This document shows, piece after piece, positions 49,871 to 62,618 of a stretch of 64,000 bases of DNA (the first letter of the stretch is position 1; each line of letters begins with the position of its first letter). Below the pieces are notes generated by a model. It was not told where the DNA came from and ran no database searches. It saw only the letters and a program-made list of their open reading frames with translations. This stretch comes from Eopsaltria australis (taxonomy: Eukaryota; Chordata; Aves; Passeriformes; Petroicidae), in the NCBI GenBank assembly GCA_034509425.1, contig JAVTVJ010000438.1:992001-1056000 (forward strand), in the 5' to 3' direction. Both the position numbers and the translations under genes were made by a program.

Positions 49871-52800
49871 ATACTCAGCAAATAGAAGATATGTGAAATG
49901 TTTCTTGTAACAGCATAGGTCCTAGGGAGAGGAAGCACCAACTCAACAGAAGGTTTTAATAAAAAAATATGCTGAAAATGGTCCTTGTTGCTTTGGGCAC
50001 CTAAGAAAGATGGGGGGAAATCTGGCTGGCAAGAGTTTACATCAGCTGTGTAATTGTGGCACTTCTGGCAATTTCTGGAACTGGAGATCAGAGAAAAATG
50101 ATGAGAGCAGTCAGAGGGGTAGAAGGTCAAATTTACAGCAAGTATTACAGAAGTTAAATCTATATTTGTGGGATAATAAATGACCAAAAGCAAACACAGC
50201 TATTCATCAGCAGGTAAAGGGCAAGGTTGCTAGGGAAGCAGGAGACAAGCTAGGAGCAAAAGAGAATATTCCCAACTCAGTACCAGGTAGTTCTACGGCC
50301 AAAGTTGCACTGGGTTGTGGAAAAGTTTCCTGATGGCAGAGATGGAAGCTCTCTCTACTTCATTTCACTTGTGTAGAGGCCTCTGTGCTGGGTAGCACAG
50401 AGTGATCTGTGCCAGCAGTGGGTGGGAGTTTTTGGAGTCAGGGTGTGAGAGGGACAAGAAGAAAATGGTGTCAAGTCCTAAGAAGGGAATGGCACTACTG
50501 TGTTTGATTGCCCTGGGTTTCTGCCTGCCATATGCTCTTCCACCTTCACCTGAACCAAAACACCCACCAGGGATTGCTGCAGGAAATCAGGGTTGGGCTC
50601 AAAATACAAACCTGATTTGTTGTAACCCTTATTTTTTGGTCTCACTGCAACAGAAATTACTTATCTCCACCGAGAAAGACATAGCAAGAGCTACGAGCAT
50701 CTCCCATGGACCCATTTCCTCCCTCTACACAAGATTGATAGTGAAGTCACACAGCTCCTTTGCAGTAAAGTCCAATTCAGTCAGACAAAAGGGACACAAT
50801 CAGGATGTGGATTAAGAAGGTGTTAGGAAGGAGTGAGTATGAGTGCTGGATATATGGAAGAAGTTAATTCTTCTTCACAGGGGCCATTTGGGGAGGACAA
50901 ATCAGAGACCTTACAGACATAGACCCCAGCTGAGACCTGCATACCAGGTGAACTGAGTGCTGTGTAGGGTAGGGAGAGGCTGCATCATGATTCCCCAATC
51001 CCAATTCCCTTTCCCCACCACATACACACTGACCACGAACTTTTTGCATCCTGTCTCCCAGCTCTTCCACGCTGGGCATTTGTGATTTAACTCTCAACAC
51101 ACACTTCAGAGAGAAATGGCAGCTTTGGACAATTGCAGTCTGTTTAAGTGGAAAGCTGTTCTGTCCATGCAGATGGCAAAAGGGAGGCGATTTCCCCCCC
51201 TCCCCAGACTGGCTCACACCTTGCAGCGCCCCGACCGAGTGCTGAGCTGCCGAGAGAGGAATCCCTCACTCGCCCCTGACAGCTGCTGAGCCGCTGGAGG
51301 GAAGAGCACTCGGTAATGATATGTGTGCTTCGCTCTGTCAACACTAAGATTTGTCCCCCTGCTACCCTCCCCAACCTCACCCTGCAGCTGGATTCCAGCC
51401 AGTGGAAGCCCTTTAGAAAATAGAAATGGCTTCGTCTTTCACAGTCATTAGTGTGGATTGTGCTAATGGGATGTCATGATAAATACTGACAGTTAGCTGA
51501 GGGCAGCAGCGTTCACTGAGACTCCAAATGAGAGGGCAGCAGATGCTACAACAGCTCCGAGTGCGCCCGTGGAGGGGGAGGATGTGCTGGGAAGGCAAAG
51601 GCAAGCTGGTGGGCAGGCAAGCTGGTGGGCAGGCAGGCTGGTGAGGAGATAATGGAGCTTGCTGCTTCAAGGTCACCAGCCCGAGAGCAGTCCTGGGTGC
51701 TGGCAATGCTGCAAACGCAGAGCACAGGGCTAAGGGATGCAGTGGCTGGGGATTTGGCTTGTTCGGAAGGTGAGGGTCTGAGGGAGCCTCAGGAGAATCC
51801 CAGCTGTTAGCATACAGTGTGGGGAGCCTGGGAAGGGCAGGCCTGGGGGCTGCATGGCAGGATGAGGTAAGTGCTGCTGGGCACCACTAGCAAGGGTAGC
51901 TTCAGGGAAGAGATGAGATGCCCGTGTTCAGGGGAGGGGATTACTCGACTTGCATTATCATTTGAGCTCGCACGCACGCGAAGAAATGAGCTTAGAGCTC
52001 CAGTACCTCAGGGAACTGACCAGCATAACTATAGTTAGATAATTATACCATTAAATCTATGCTAATACTGCTAAGGCTGGTCATGAATTTTTTAACAAAC
52101 CAGTGTTTCATTGGAAAATACCAACTGATTTTATCAAAGAGGAAACTTTTCTCAAGGACAAGGACACTTCAAATTAAAAAAAAAAGAAACAGACAATAGG
52201 AGTCAGAACACACACTTATTACAGTGAAGTGTTTTCAGGACATTTCTCTCTAAGCAGGATTTCCATGTACATGTCCATCCATGAATCAGAGAATCAAGGG
52301 ACCTCAAACTGTGGATTGTCCACCCACAGCAGATATTGATCAGTAGGCTGCTAAGGAGCTCTTCCTGATCTGACTGATTTATTTTCACTGATAAAAATCT
52401 CAAAATAATCTGATTTTTATTCTGGTGCAGATCAGAAAGCAATTTTTGCATTCTGAAGTCTGGTAAGGCAGGAGAAACTAGTTCACACTCTGCTCTCAGT
52501 ATAATTCACCCTCAGGGAGATGCTGTTCTAGAATAAAAGCATTTTCTTACTTTGGAGTAATTACTCTTATTCCAGAGCAGATTATGCACATGAGGGAGTT
52601 AAAATAACATAGCTAAAGCAATAACTGCTGTTCTATTGCCACACGACTCAACTTCCCAGAATATTCAAGCCTTAAAGGATACAAAAGTACATATGTAGTC
52701 TTTTTCTCATTGAGAGTATTAGCCCTTCTTAGGACAATGTTTCATGTAGATGCCTAATTGACAAAATCAGTCATGTCTTGAATTAGAGCTGCAAAGACAG

Positions 52801-55800
52801 GTGACAGGTGACCTGTGACTTACTCAAGGAGACGTCACTGACTTTATTCCTTGTGCAGCACAAGTGCAAAGAGACATGCAAGCACACGTACATGGAGCTT
52901 GTGCACATTCGTGTTCATTTCATTTCCCTGACCTGATCCTTTGCTGCTTCTGAGATGGAAAGCACAGAAATAGCAAGGAGGCCTTTCATCATAAATGAGA
53001 CCGAAATAAAGAGTGGGGTGCAAGGGGCACGAAGTGTCAGCACATTACATTACATCCACCCATCATTTTTCTCCCAATATTTCTCACTGGAAGTAGCTCT
53101 GAAGACATCACAATAATGACTATTGGCAGGATTTGTGTGGGCGAGGTGCTGAGAGCCAAGCAAGCCCAAAGTCTGAATTAACGTTTGAATCTCCCACGCA
53201 GAGTGTCCTCTGCAGTGCTGAGATGAGGTCAACAGATGGAGGAGGATGGAGAGGAAGGGACTTCCATATCAGTGCTCATGAGCTCATCCCATTTCTTTGC
53301 TCATAGAGTCTTTCCACCTGCTTCAGGTTGGGTGACGCTCTCGTGTTCTTAAAGACAGCCCATCAGCAGGAGTATAATCCATTGTCCTGAGGTCTGAAAG
53401 CTTTCTGAGCCCTCTTATGTCATTGTCATGTCACAGTGGTCTGGCACAATTTGCAATACTCTATTTCAGGACTGAAATGGAGTTTCATGTCGCAGAAATT
53501 ATTAACTAGCCAAGCATTACAAGCACTCAAAACTGACAGCTTAGATAGGTTGAGATGCCTTTAACAAAGAGCCCAGCACAGTGGCCTTTCTATTTGCTGG
53601 TGTAGCACAATACAGCAATCACCAAGAGTCCTTAGTTCTTCTACAGACACATTTGCAGCCTCTTGTCCTGTTCATGTCCTGGTTTTGCCCATGGACACAG
53701 ACTTCTTCACTGCTGATTGACACAGGAACAGCCTTTCTTGGCATTCGGCTCAGGCTTGGGCTTTTTATGCTGTTCTACTCAGCATAGTTGTAATCACCTT
53801 GGCCTGAACAGTGCTCAGGAGATTTCCAGAAAGCAAAGAATGTTAAATGCACTGAATCTGTAATGTCCAAGCTATCTCCCAAGCAGACGCCTAAGCAGGA
53901 TTACACTGGAGCAGTGGAGGCTGTTCTTGTTGAGGGAGAGCTTGCAGGCTTAGAGGAAAAGACATTGCAAAGAAAACTGGATACCATGTACTTCTCTGCC
54001 TTTACAAATTCTGCTTCCTCATCAACAGATTCAGCTTTCCTAAGAGAGAAGGCTCTGCCCAAACTTGGCTACCCAGCCTTGAAAGGCTGGCATCAGTAGC
54101 TGAGGTACTCAGAGGGCCCCATTCGCACTGGAAGGCTGGATGAACAAACATCTAAGTGTTCACCAGCAAAGACCAGCATGCCTCTTTCTGTGATGTGTAA
54201 CCTACAACAGGAGGCAGATTCTGTTCCAGCAGATGATGACCAAAAGCTTCTGTTTCATTTATGAGATGACTTTGCATGCTTGTGTTGGAGGAGGCATGTG
54301 GCTGACTTGGAGAATCCACAGGGATTTGTATCTGCCTCTCATTTAAAGACCAAAAATCGCAACTAGAACTGTTACCCAGAACAGAACATCACGACATCAA
54401 GAGAAAGCTCCTATCTGACCTCCACATGTAGGTCTTTCATACAGGACTTCACAGCTGTGACTACATGGAACTGCTGGCATGCTCAGACTTGCATTCAAGC
54501 ACTAACCCAGCAAGTGGGGGGACACCAAGTGCAGAAAAGCCCTCCCCAGCCACTAGATGTTGCACGGATGCAGCACTGGATGTTGCAGAGGGCAGTACTG
54601 CCCTGACATTTGCCTCCTTCCATGGCTGGATGGACGCATGGACTCTGCCCCCCTGTGTCCAGTGCCAGGAGGGAAGGCCAGCCTTGGGGGCACATACAAC
54701 TGACAGCAATTGTGTGTCCCCAGGACAAGCCCATACTGTGTGAGGCAGGTCCCAGCCTGGGCAGGCGGTGCTATTTGACCCTTGCAGAGACCATTCATTC
54801 CCCTCGTACAAAAGAAAGTCTTGTTCAATTCGATGTTGATGAAAGATGTGGAGCAGAGAGAAGCTCAGAAACAGAAGCCACTTTCTCATATAGCCCAGGA
54901 GATGCGTGACAACTGCCCTCTGTTCCCCACCCCCACCCCCCTCCGCCTCCCAGAAGGAACAGACAAAGGACATGTCACGATCGGCTTTTGGAAAAAGGAT
55001 TTGACATCACCCTCAGTAGAGCGACTGTGGAAAGCAGGGCCGTTCGCATCCTTCTGGATGCAAGATTAATACTGGCTGTTAGGAATGGCAGTGCAGGGAG
55101 ATCTGCTGTGGTCAGGATGTGTTGAGTGGCAACCTCTCCTTGTCAAGGTCAGGGTCTCTATGACAGTGCTTTCAAAACTACTCGTGCATCGATGCACTGT
55201 AATGGGACGGAGGATCCATCCCTGCTTTCAACAAATAGCTCACTTAAGATTTAGTTTCTTACAAAAGCAGTTACTTACCTTTATGGAAAAGCCTTATGGA
55301 ATTTAATGGAGATGGGACTGACAGAATGGCATAGAAATAATTCTTAAAGCTGACAGTTTAACAGAGAGCATCTTCCTTTTTTAAGCCATTCTATAGAGAT
55401 CAACTCTCAGGATAAAGCTCTCTGCTTGGCATTAAAGAATGGGTCATAAATCGATCAAAAGGTAAATCACCTTTTCCCTTTGCAAAACTTTTCCAGAGGG
55501 GCAGGATGCTGAAGTGCCCTCTTTGGGATACACATGGAGCCCTTGTCCACTCAGCTCAATGGTTCAGGGAGACCAGAAGGGCTGGCTGCCTTCAGCTGAT
55601 AGTTATGTATCTTCCAGCTTCTCACCTGCTACTGGCATTAGGGAAAACAACCTGAATTTGTCATCTGAGCTTGGGTTTCTTTAAACTTCTCCATCAGTAC
55701 AACACTCCTTCTCACCTCCCTGCTCCGATCCTGTTCTCTCCATATCACATGGGAACATTCTGTCCTGCTGGGATGAGACCAAAGCCTGAGAATTTCTTTA

Positions 55801-58800
55801 GTTCTGCATTTCTTTAGCAGGTGAGCAGGAGGATCTGAGGAAAAGCAGTCAGGCTCTCTCCAGCCTTTCATGGACAGACTCCATCCCTAGGGTGCAAGGT
55901 ACATGCAGAAGCAGGCCATTGCTTCCTCCACACAGAAGGTGTGTGAGGGCTCTGGCCTGCGTGCAGCAACCCTTACGCACGCTGTGTGACTGCAAGCTGA
56001 TTCCTGGGGGCTTGCAAGCTCTAATACTGTAATCATTACCGTCTTGTAATAATCCTGGAAGGATTATTTGGCCAAGGAAGGAGCAGAGAGCACTGGAAGC
56101 ACCAAGCCAAAGCCCTGTTGGAGGCTGTGAGCAGAGCCCTCACAGCGGCTCCTTCCTGCACCTTTGGAGCGGTGCTGCCGAAAGCGCTGCCTCCCAATTG
56201 CAGAATAGCAGATGTGTTTACCACACATCAATCTGTCTCTGTCTGGGTCCTTACCCGGCCCCCATCATCATCCTATTCAAGAGTCTGCAAAGTATTTAAA
56301 AATAGCATTAACACTAACAATCTCTCTTTCTTTCCTCCCAAGCTTGTAGCAGAAATAGCTTGATTAGTGTACAGTTCTGGTGCTTCAAGGGGGAGAGAAA
56401 TGAAACTGCAGAGCTTTGCAGAGTGGCTTTTCAGCCTTCTTCAGGCAGCAACTGCTGGCTGCTTCGCTGAAGCACAGGTTCTTCAAAGGATGGCAGATTT
56501 TAGATCAAGGACTGCTTGTTCTGCCACACATATTCTCAGGCAGATTTACAATGAGGAGAGAGAGAGAGAGGCCCTGCTTCAGCTTTGGACCTTGGAAAAG
56601 ATGCACCCCTCCCCATCTTTAACCACATCCAGAAGGCTGGGAAGGAAAGGAGTTGGGAAGGGGGTCTGTCCTGGGGCAGAGGTGTGGACTAGGCAGAAGA
56701 TAGCTCAGCAGGCTCTCTGAAAATACCATCGGGCTGTGTGGAGCCTGACCAGGGAGGGCCTTGGCAGGCAAGACCACTCGTGTCTCATTGCACCCCTCAG
56801 ATGTGGATTTCAGGGGTGACTGAGGCAATAACTTGTCTTCTCCAGGGCTTATCCTCCCTCTCAGCAGAAAGGGTGCCACCTTCCCAGTTCACAGGGAAAT
56901 GTTTTACTCCCTTTTGTGTGTGTGTGCAGTGTTTTGAGATTTGTATTTACAGAGACTGTGTGATGCCACTACCTAGCAATGCTTCACAGGCCATGTCAGG
57001 TGCAGGCATGACTCTTGACTGACCTTTTCAGTAGGTTTCCCTTCCAACTCCACATCCCCTGTGTGTCTTTCTCCGGGGTTGCTGGCAGCTCTTCTTCACC
57101 TTTTGTCTGCGAAATACACGGAATCAGCAATGGCTCTCTTTGCTTCTCTCCCGCCTTGAGGGCACTGAAGAGACAAGTTCTCAGCACAGCTGCTAACAGA
57201 CGGTCCCAACAGCACAGCACCACACACATTCCCACAGCAGAGGACACCAGCAAGGTCCCTGCTCCCCTGTAGGCAAATCCCTTGTCAAAAGGAAGGGTGG
57301 GAAGTGTGAATAACTCGCTCCCCCAATCCTATAAGGTGCCTCAGACACACGCTGTACCATGCACTGCTTCCAAGAGCTGCAACAGGAGGGGTGAGTCAGA
57401 AGAGTGGGGAGCAGCTGCAGCCACTCAGCCCAGCTGGAGTTAAGACCTCGGGAGGCTCACAACACTGCGGCACAGCTTCCTCCTTTGCAGCACGAGTCAC
57501 TGAACATTTTCCACGGTGTTTCCTCTCCTGTGACTTACTGCTGCAAGATTCAGGGATGTGGTCTGTGGGTCTGCCTCAAGGCTGACACAGCATCAGGCCC
57601 CTTAGGGCATGGCAGTGAAAAAGCAAGAAAAGCAAATTGCAGGAATAAATTGCACACAGATTGCAACTGTAAGCTACCCTCTCCAGCAGCATCTCTCCCA
57701 GGATCTCGAAGCGCTTATCACTTGGGAAGGAGCTTAGCTTAGCTGCAACCTCAGGGTGGAGGTTTCATGGAGTTTCACATCATGTTGACTTTCAGTGCAG
57801 GAAGTGTGGGCAAAGAGAGGGGCAGGTGGCCTAGGAAGGCATATCATGCCAGGGAAGAGCTGCCACGCAGAGCACTGCAGTGTGGATTGCTGCATATGTC
57901 TGTGCTGGACAGAGCTGTGGTGGCAGGGGAAGGAGAAAGGTCTTACCAGGGCAGCACCTTCACTGCCATGTGGCTAGGAACGCAGACTGCCCCAGCCACT
58001 GCATTCAGAACAGCTAAAGAAGACTGTAGCACACTGGATACTCCACTGTCCCCTCCAATAAATCTACAGTGGATGCTCTATCCAAGAAAAATACCTCTGT
58101 GCAGACCCACTTGCCCCAGAACTGAGTCTCATTGCAGAAGTGTGCAGCTTTTGCCAGGAGGCAGCTCTGACTGGGCAATGAGGGGAAGCATCTTCCTGCA
58201 CTGCTGACCCTCAGCAGCCCCAGTCCAACCACAGGACAGAGTGACTAAACTGTGGCTCTGTGTGTAGCAGTGAAACAGCCATGTTGTGGACATAAAAAAG
58301 GAGAGCCTGGAGCATGAGTAAGCAAAGCCTGAGTGGTTTGGGCTTCCAGTTTCCAGCAGCCTTGGATCTAATCTCTGCCTCCTACTTTTCCACTCCAGAG
58401 GGAACCCCAGAAGTCAAAGTCCTTAATCAAAATCTCCTAGAGAGGTCCCAGGGTTAGGGTGCTCACCCAAGGATTGCCTGCAGCTCACTAATCACCCAAG
58501 ATGCCTGTGGTTAATTATCAGTCAATTATCTCCTCCCCAAGTTCTTTTCCCAGCCACAGGAGGATAAAGTCTCTGTCTTATCCCAGGGAGTGCTGAAAAA
58601 CTCAATGCCTTGCAGGCGTAGGCAATCAATTTCTTTGGTGTGGATTTTCCTAAAATCAAGGTGCTGCAAAACTGGAACAACTCAGCTAACTCCTTGGAGC
58701 AGAGTAATGCTTCTGCCAGTAGTGCAAGAGGAATTCAGGCTTCTGCTGAGCCATCTGTGGGGAAGCATCTCACCATTTCCTGACACCCACACACTGGCTG

Positions 58801-58881
58801 TCATCCAGAAGCACACAGAACCCTCCTGGCCTGACCGTACAACCTGGGGACTTCATGCCTCCAACACTGAGGATGGCTAAG
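49871..58881. other. Intergenic DNA, no recognisable gene
   Basis: About 9 kb without a recognised exon or interspersed repeat. A 16-base minisatellite lies at 51601-51648. A locally more CpG-containing block (about 51180-51560) and TAAT-rich DNA near 52020-52075 may be regulatory. A plus-strand frame at 50402-50815 contains a signal-peptide-like segment but no known family. Confidence 0.55.
51601..51648 (+). repeat. Three-copy 16-bp minisatellite
   Basis: GCAAGCTGGTGGGCAG occurs twice exactly (51601-51616 and 51617-51632) and once as a variant (51633-51648). Confidence 0.92.
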
Positions 58882-58924
58882 TGGATGGATGGATGGATGG
58901 ATGGATGGATGGATGGATGGATGG
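58882..58924 (+). repeat. (GGAT)n tetranucleotide microsatellite
   Basis: About ten and a half perfect copies of TGGA/GGAT, passing on the right into related CTGGCTGG repeats. Confidence 0.96.
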
Positions 58925-59220
58925 CTGACTGGCTGGCTTCCTACCATTAAGGGCAGCATGGGATGCCAGGGCAGAATAAGGCCAGCCCTCAACAGACATG
59001 GTGAAGAGCAGCACTTTGTGGCTGGGGGAGAGATGCAGAAGGACATAGCCAGTGGGTCTGCATAGCCATAAGCACAGCAGTGATGAGCATGGCCATAGTC
59101 TTTCTGGGCACTGAACACAACTGCTTAGAATGTCCCCTTGGCAAAGGGAGAAGAAGCTGAGCAAAGGCACTGGCACTGGTCTGCTGCTTTGCCTGTGTTG
59201 GGTTCACCTCTGTGTTCCAC

Positions 59221-59275
59221 TTTGTAAATGTCATCTGAACTGTAAAATGTCACTTGGGCTGTAAAATGTCACTTG
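59221..59275 (+). repeat. 19-bp minisatellite, about three copies
   Basis: CTGTAAAATGTCACTTG occurs exactly at 59240-59256 and 59259-59275. A degraded copy (TTTGTAAATGTCATCTGAA) precedes them with the same 19-base period. Confidence 0.9.
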
Positions 59276-59869
59276 ATGTCTTTCTTTCCAAGGTGTTTTC
59301 AGCAATGCCTGCTCCAGAAAGAAATGTGGCCAAGACCTGCCAGCTAACCTGAGAAGACAGACTTCTCTTGTTCTTCTCCAAGAGCACTTGCCAGCCAAGG
59401 ATCTCAAAATATTTTGCCATGCTTACTGCATCCTATGGCAGGAGCTTTGTTACCTGAAGCCAAATGTGATCAACAAGCCCCCACCTGAGCCTGGGTCTGT
59501 GCTACCTTCGTGCCTCATGGTTTGCTTAGGGTTGTTTCGCTGAAACCTCTTCAGGAGAAGCTCCTGGAATATGGCAGTCACAACCCTCGGAAGGGTAAGG
59601 GAGGGATAGATGTGTGCTGTGCAGCCCAGTGCAAGGAGAAGTCTCCTACAGCAGCGCTGAGGTGTGACAGCCCTCACTTCTGTTTCCTGTGCATCCAGCC
59701 CCAGCTGGGAGGCTGAAGGAAGAGCTGTTTCTCACACCACCCTTCAAGCAGCATGGTGACTTTATTATAGCCGAGAGACAGCTCCTAAGGGAGGCAGGCA
59801 GGGGAAAACTTAAGCGGGCCAGTCTTCTGCTCCCACTTAACCTACTCCGAGGCAGAGGCCGCCAGACAA

Positions 59870-61150
59870 AGCAGCGGCCGGGATTGTTCATGTGGCCAGA
59901 GCAAGGAATGGCCCAGCGGCTGCTGCAATGGGAAGTACTGCACCAACATCACCATCATCCCACCTCAGGGAAACTGAGGCACGCAGTGGCGATGCGCGCA
60001 TCAAGCAGCAAGGGGGGGAACCAAATCTGAGAAGCACCGTGGCCGCTGGCCTCGGGCTGTGACCCCTGGGTTGCCTTATCGACAGCCAACCCGCACGGGC
60101 TGTAGCCATGGCAGGTGGCTCTTTCTTGAAGCAGCCGGAGCGGGAAAACACTCCAGCACCGGTCAGCGGCAAAGCGAGGCCCTCGGGACGGGCAAAAAAA
60201 TCCCGCCCCCTCACCTTCGGCGGGAAGAGCAGCGGCCGGCCCGGGGCAGCGAACCCTCCCCCTTCGAGGGTGCCCGGCCCCGCTGCGGGCGGCGCGGGCA
60301 GCGCTGCTGCCGTGCCCGGCCCCACTCGCCTTTCCCCCTTTTCCCGGCTCGGGTCGCCTCCTCGCCGCTCCTTCCCCCCTCGCCGGCTCCGCGCTCGCCC
60401 CTTCCCCGCTTAAGGTGGCCCCGCGGGATGCGCGGCGCGCAGGAGCCGCTGCGGGCGGCCCTCGGCGCTCCCCCCACCCCCGGCACGGGGTGGCCTTAAA
60501 TCGGCTCCGCGCCGCGCGTAGCCGCATCGCCGGCGCCGTCTGAAGGCGGGCGCCGCCATCCGCCGGCAGCGCCGACGGGCCGGTCCCGGTGCCGGTACCG
60601 GTGCCGCTCCCAGGGCGCAGGGAGGACACGCCTCCGCCCGGCGGCGGGCGATGCTCCCCCGGCAGCCCCCGGCGCGGTGCCGCCCCGCGCCCGGCGCCCC
60701 GGCGTCTCCGCCGTGACCGGCCCATCTCGCCAGGTAAGCGGGAGAGCCCGCGCTCGGGCACCGCGGCTTTGGGGGTGGGAGCAGCGCCGGGGATACAGCG
60801 GTGACCTTGCGGTCCCCCGGCGCTTGGTGCTGGAGGGGTGCCCTGCCCCGCGACCGGCAGCTGTATCCCCGAACTTCATCCCTGCTCAGCGCCCGAACCG
60901 GCTCCGCGCTTCACGGGGAGCCCCTGCCCTTGCATCCCCCCACACCTTGGTCCGGACACCTTCCAGGGGAGGAATTTCTGATCCCAGGCTGGAATTTTCC
61001 AGCTGTGGGGAGATGCTCCCATTCTTGGTGCGTGTTCACCCGGGAATCTCGCCGCCGGGATCTCCGAGCAAGGGTACCCAAACGCGGGTCCTGGGCACGC
61101 CGATGCTCCCGGAGAGGTTTTAATGCGCCTCTCGGTGACAAACGCCGGAG
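59870..61150 (+). promoter_or_regulatory. CpG island promoter
   Basis: This is the strongest CpG island in the window, densest at about 60170-60730, with many CGCG and GCCGC words and GC boxes (for example CCGCCC words near 60202 and 60636). An AT-containing interruption GGCCTTAAATCGG near 60491 may mark a core promoter just upstream of the exon below. Long open frames on both strands here are due to GC content and carry no recognisable domain. Divergent transcription from such an island is common, so a minus-strand non-coding transcript is possible but not shown. Confidence 0.85.
60520..60733 (+). other. First (probably non-coding) exon of a plus-strand gene, candidate B4GALT4
   Basis: A consensus splice donor, CAG|GTAAGC, sits at 60733/60734 in the downstream part of the CpG island core, as expected for a first exon on the plus strand. 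The left limit (about 60520) is a guess, since the transcription start is not visible. The only ATG-led frame crossing the donor gives no known N-terminus, so the exon is probably untranslated leader. In human 3q13.33, B4GALT4 (a beta-1,4-galactosyltransferase of the Golgi) lies divergently upstream of ARHGAP31, tens of kilobases away. The same orientation and a similar spacing here make B4GALT4 the best candidate. This is inference from gene order; no B4GALT4 coding sequence is present in the window. Confidence 0.5.
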
Positions 61151-62579
61151 AAGCCAAACTACAGAAGGGCGACAAGGGGGTTTGTGTGCAGGCACAGGTA
61201 GCCTCGCCGGGAACCGACCCCAAGTGGGCGTCCCTGCGAGGGGCTCTGGAGAGGTGGACTGGGAGAGGGCAAGAGCAGGAGGTCTGAGGAAGGGTTCTGC
61301 CTGTTTCTACCCCTGCCTGGCACACGGGCGTCTACCGAGGGATGCACTCGCTGGTTTTCTGAAGCAGTTTGGGGTGGATATTGCTAGGTGAGTTGGAAAG
61401 TACTTCTTTTCGGCCTCCCGCTGTATCCACTCACCCATCCAGCCTCGGGCCAGAGGAGAAGAGGGGAGGCTCAGCAGCTGCTCTGTCACTCTCTGTGTGA
61501 CAGAGAGAAACCCCTCAAGGTGCTGCAAATCGAGAGCAGCCAGTTCCTCCATAACTCCTTACAGAAACCTGCCAAGGGGCAATTTCTGTGCAGCTGGAGA
61601 GAAGGGGTGTTGGAATTAGCAGGGCAGCACCAAGCATCACCGTAGCAGAGAAATAATGACAAGCTCTAAATACCCGTCCGATAACTTGAAGTCCACCAAG
61701 CTCAGCAAGTGAGTGGGGGAGAGTAAGCGATGCAGCCCTTGCAGGTGCTTTCAGCTCATTTTTTGGACCCAGAGGAGGCTTCCTTGTGCAAAGCACAAAT
61801 GCAGAGAGCGTAGAAAGGTATGGCAGCTTCACACTAGTCTGATCACCCACTTCTCCTTGGGCTTAAATCTCAGAAGGTGCAAAAAGGGAAAAATGGGTGA
61901 GGAGGTTCATGCCTTGCACCTCTGGACCAGCAGAAATGCAAGGCATTGACCTCACTAGCCTCAGACAGAACAGGGACCATACAGCACTTCCACAAGCTGG
62001 GAGACAGGTACTCAGAGACAGCAGGATAGCAACCTCACAGAAGGGAGGCCATCATTATTCCAAAATGAGATTCCTCAGTAGGATATTACAGGAACCTCAG
62101 TCTCAGGCAGTAGAGAGGGTTACAGAACAGGAGGAGGCCACTGGCAGAGCTGTGTGTGACAGCCTGTGTCACATCTGTTTGCAGCCGTGCCTGCTGCCAG
62201 TCCCCTTTTCTCTGTGCCCTGGAGCAGGATGTGGGGGCTCCATCACTTTTGGTTGGTGCCTGCTCCGTGGTTTCCTGGAAGCTGTCTGTTGGCAGCACAC
62301 CTGGGATACAGACTGAGCGTGAGTGCCAGTAGCTGAGCGCACACTGTGCCTGCCCGGTGTGAGGCCAGGAGCTCCGTGACTGTGATTCCTGCCCTCCCTG
62401 CCCCCCTCCCTCCCAGCAGTGACTTCGGTATTGCTTTCAGGGCACTTCAGTCTGCATTGAATTAAGGCTCCACAGAGCAGTTATCGTACAGAGGGAGATG
62501 TGCAGCTAACACGTCGTATCGGGTATTTCAGGAATCTGATGAGACCAAGTAAAAGCTCTTCCTTGACATTTTCAGCGTA

Positions 62580-62618
<39 letters not shown>

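Noticed and set aside
52268..52360. Possible very short CR1 fragment (AATCAGAGAATCAAGGGACC)
   Set aside because: Only the first twenty or so bases resemble a CR1 end; the rest does not follow the consensus, so it is not listed.
59955..60761. 268-codon minus-strand frame rich in Arg, Gly and Ala
   Set aside because: The composition is what translated CpG-island DNA gives; no domain is visible and the plus-strand donor better explains the locus.
60801..61391. 196-codon plus-strand open frame in the CpG island
   Set aside because: High GC content lowers stop frequency in all frames here; it sits in the presumed first intron and overlaps equally open frames on the other strand.
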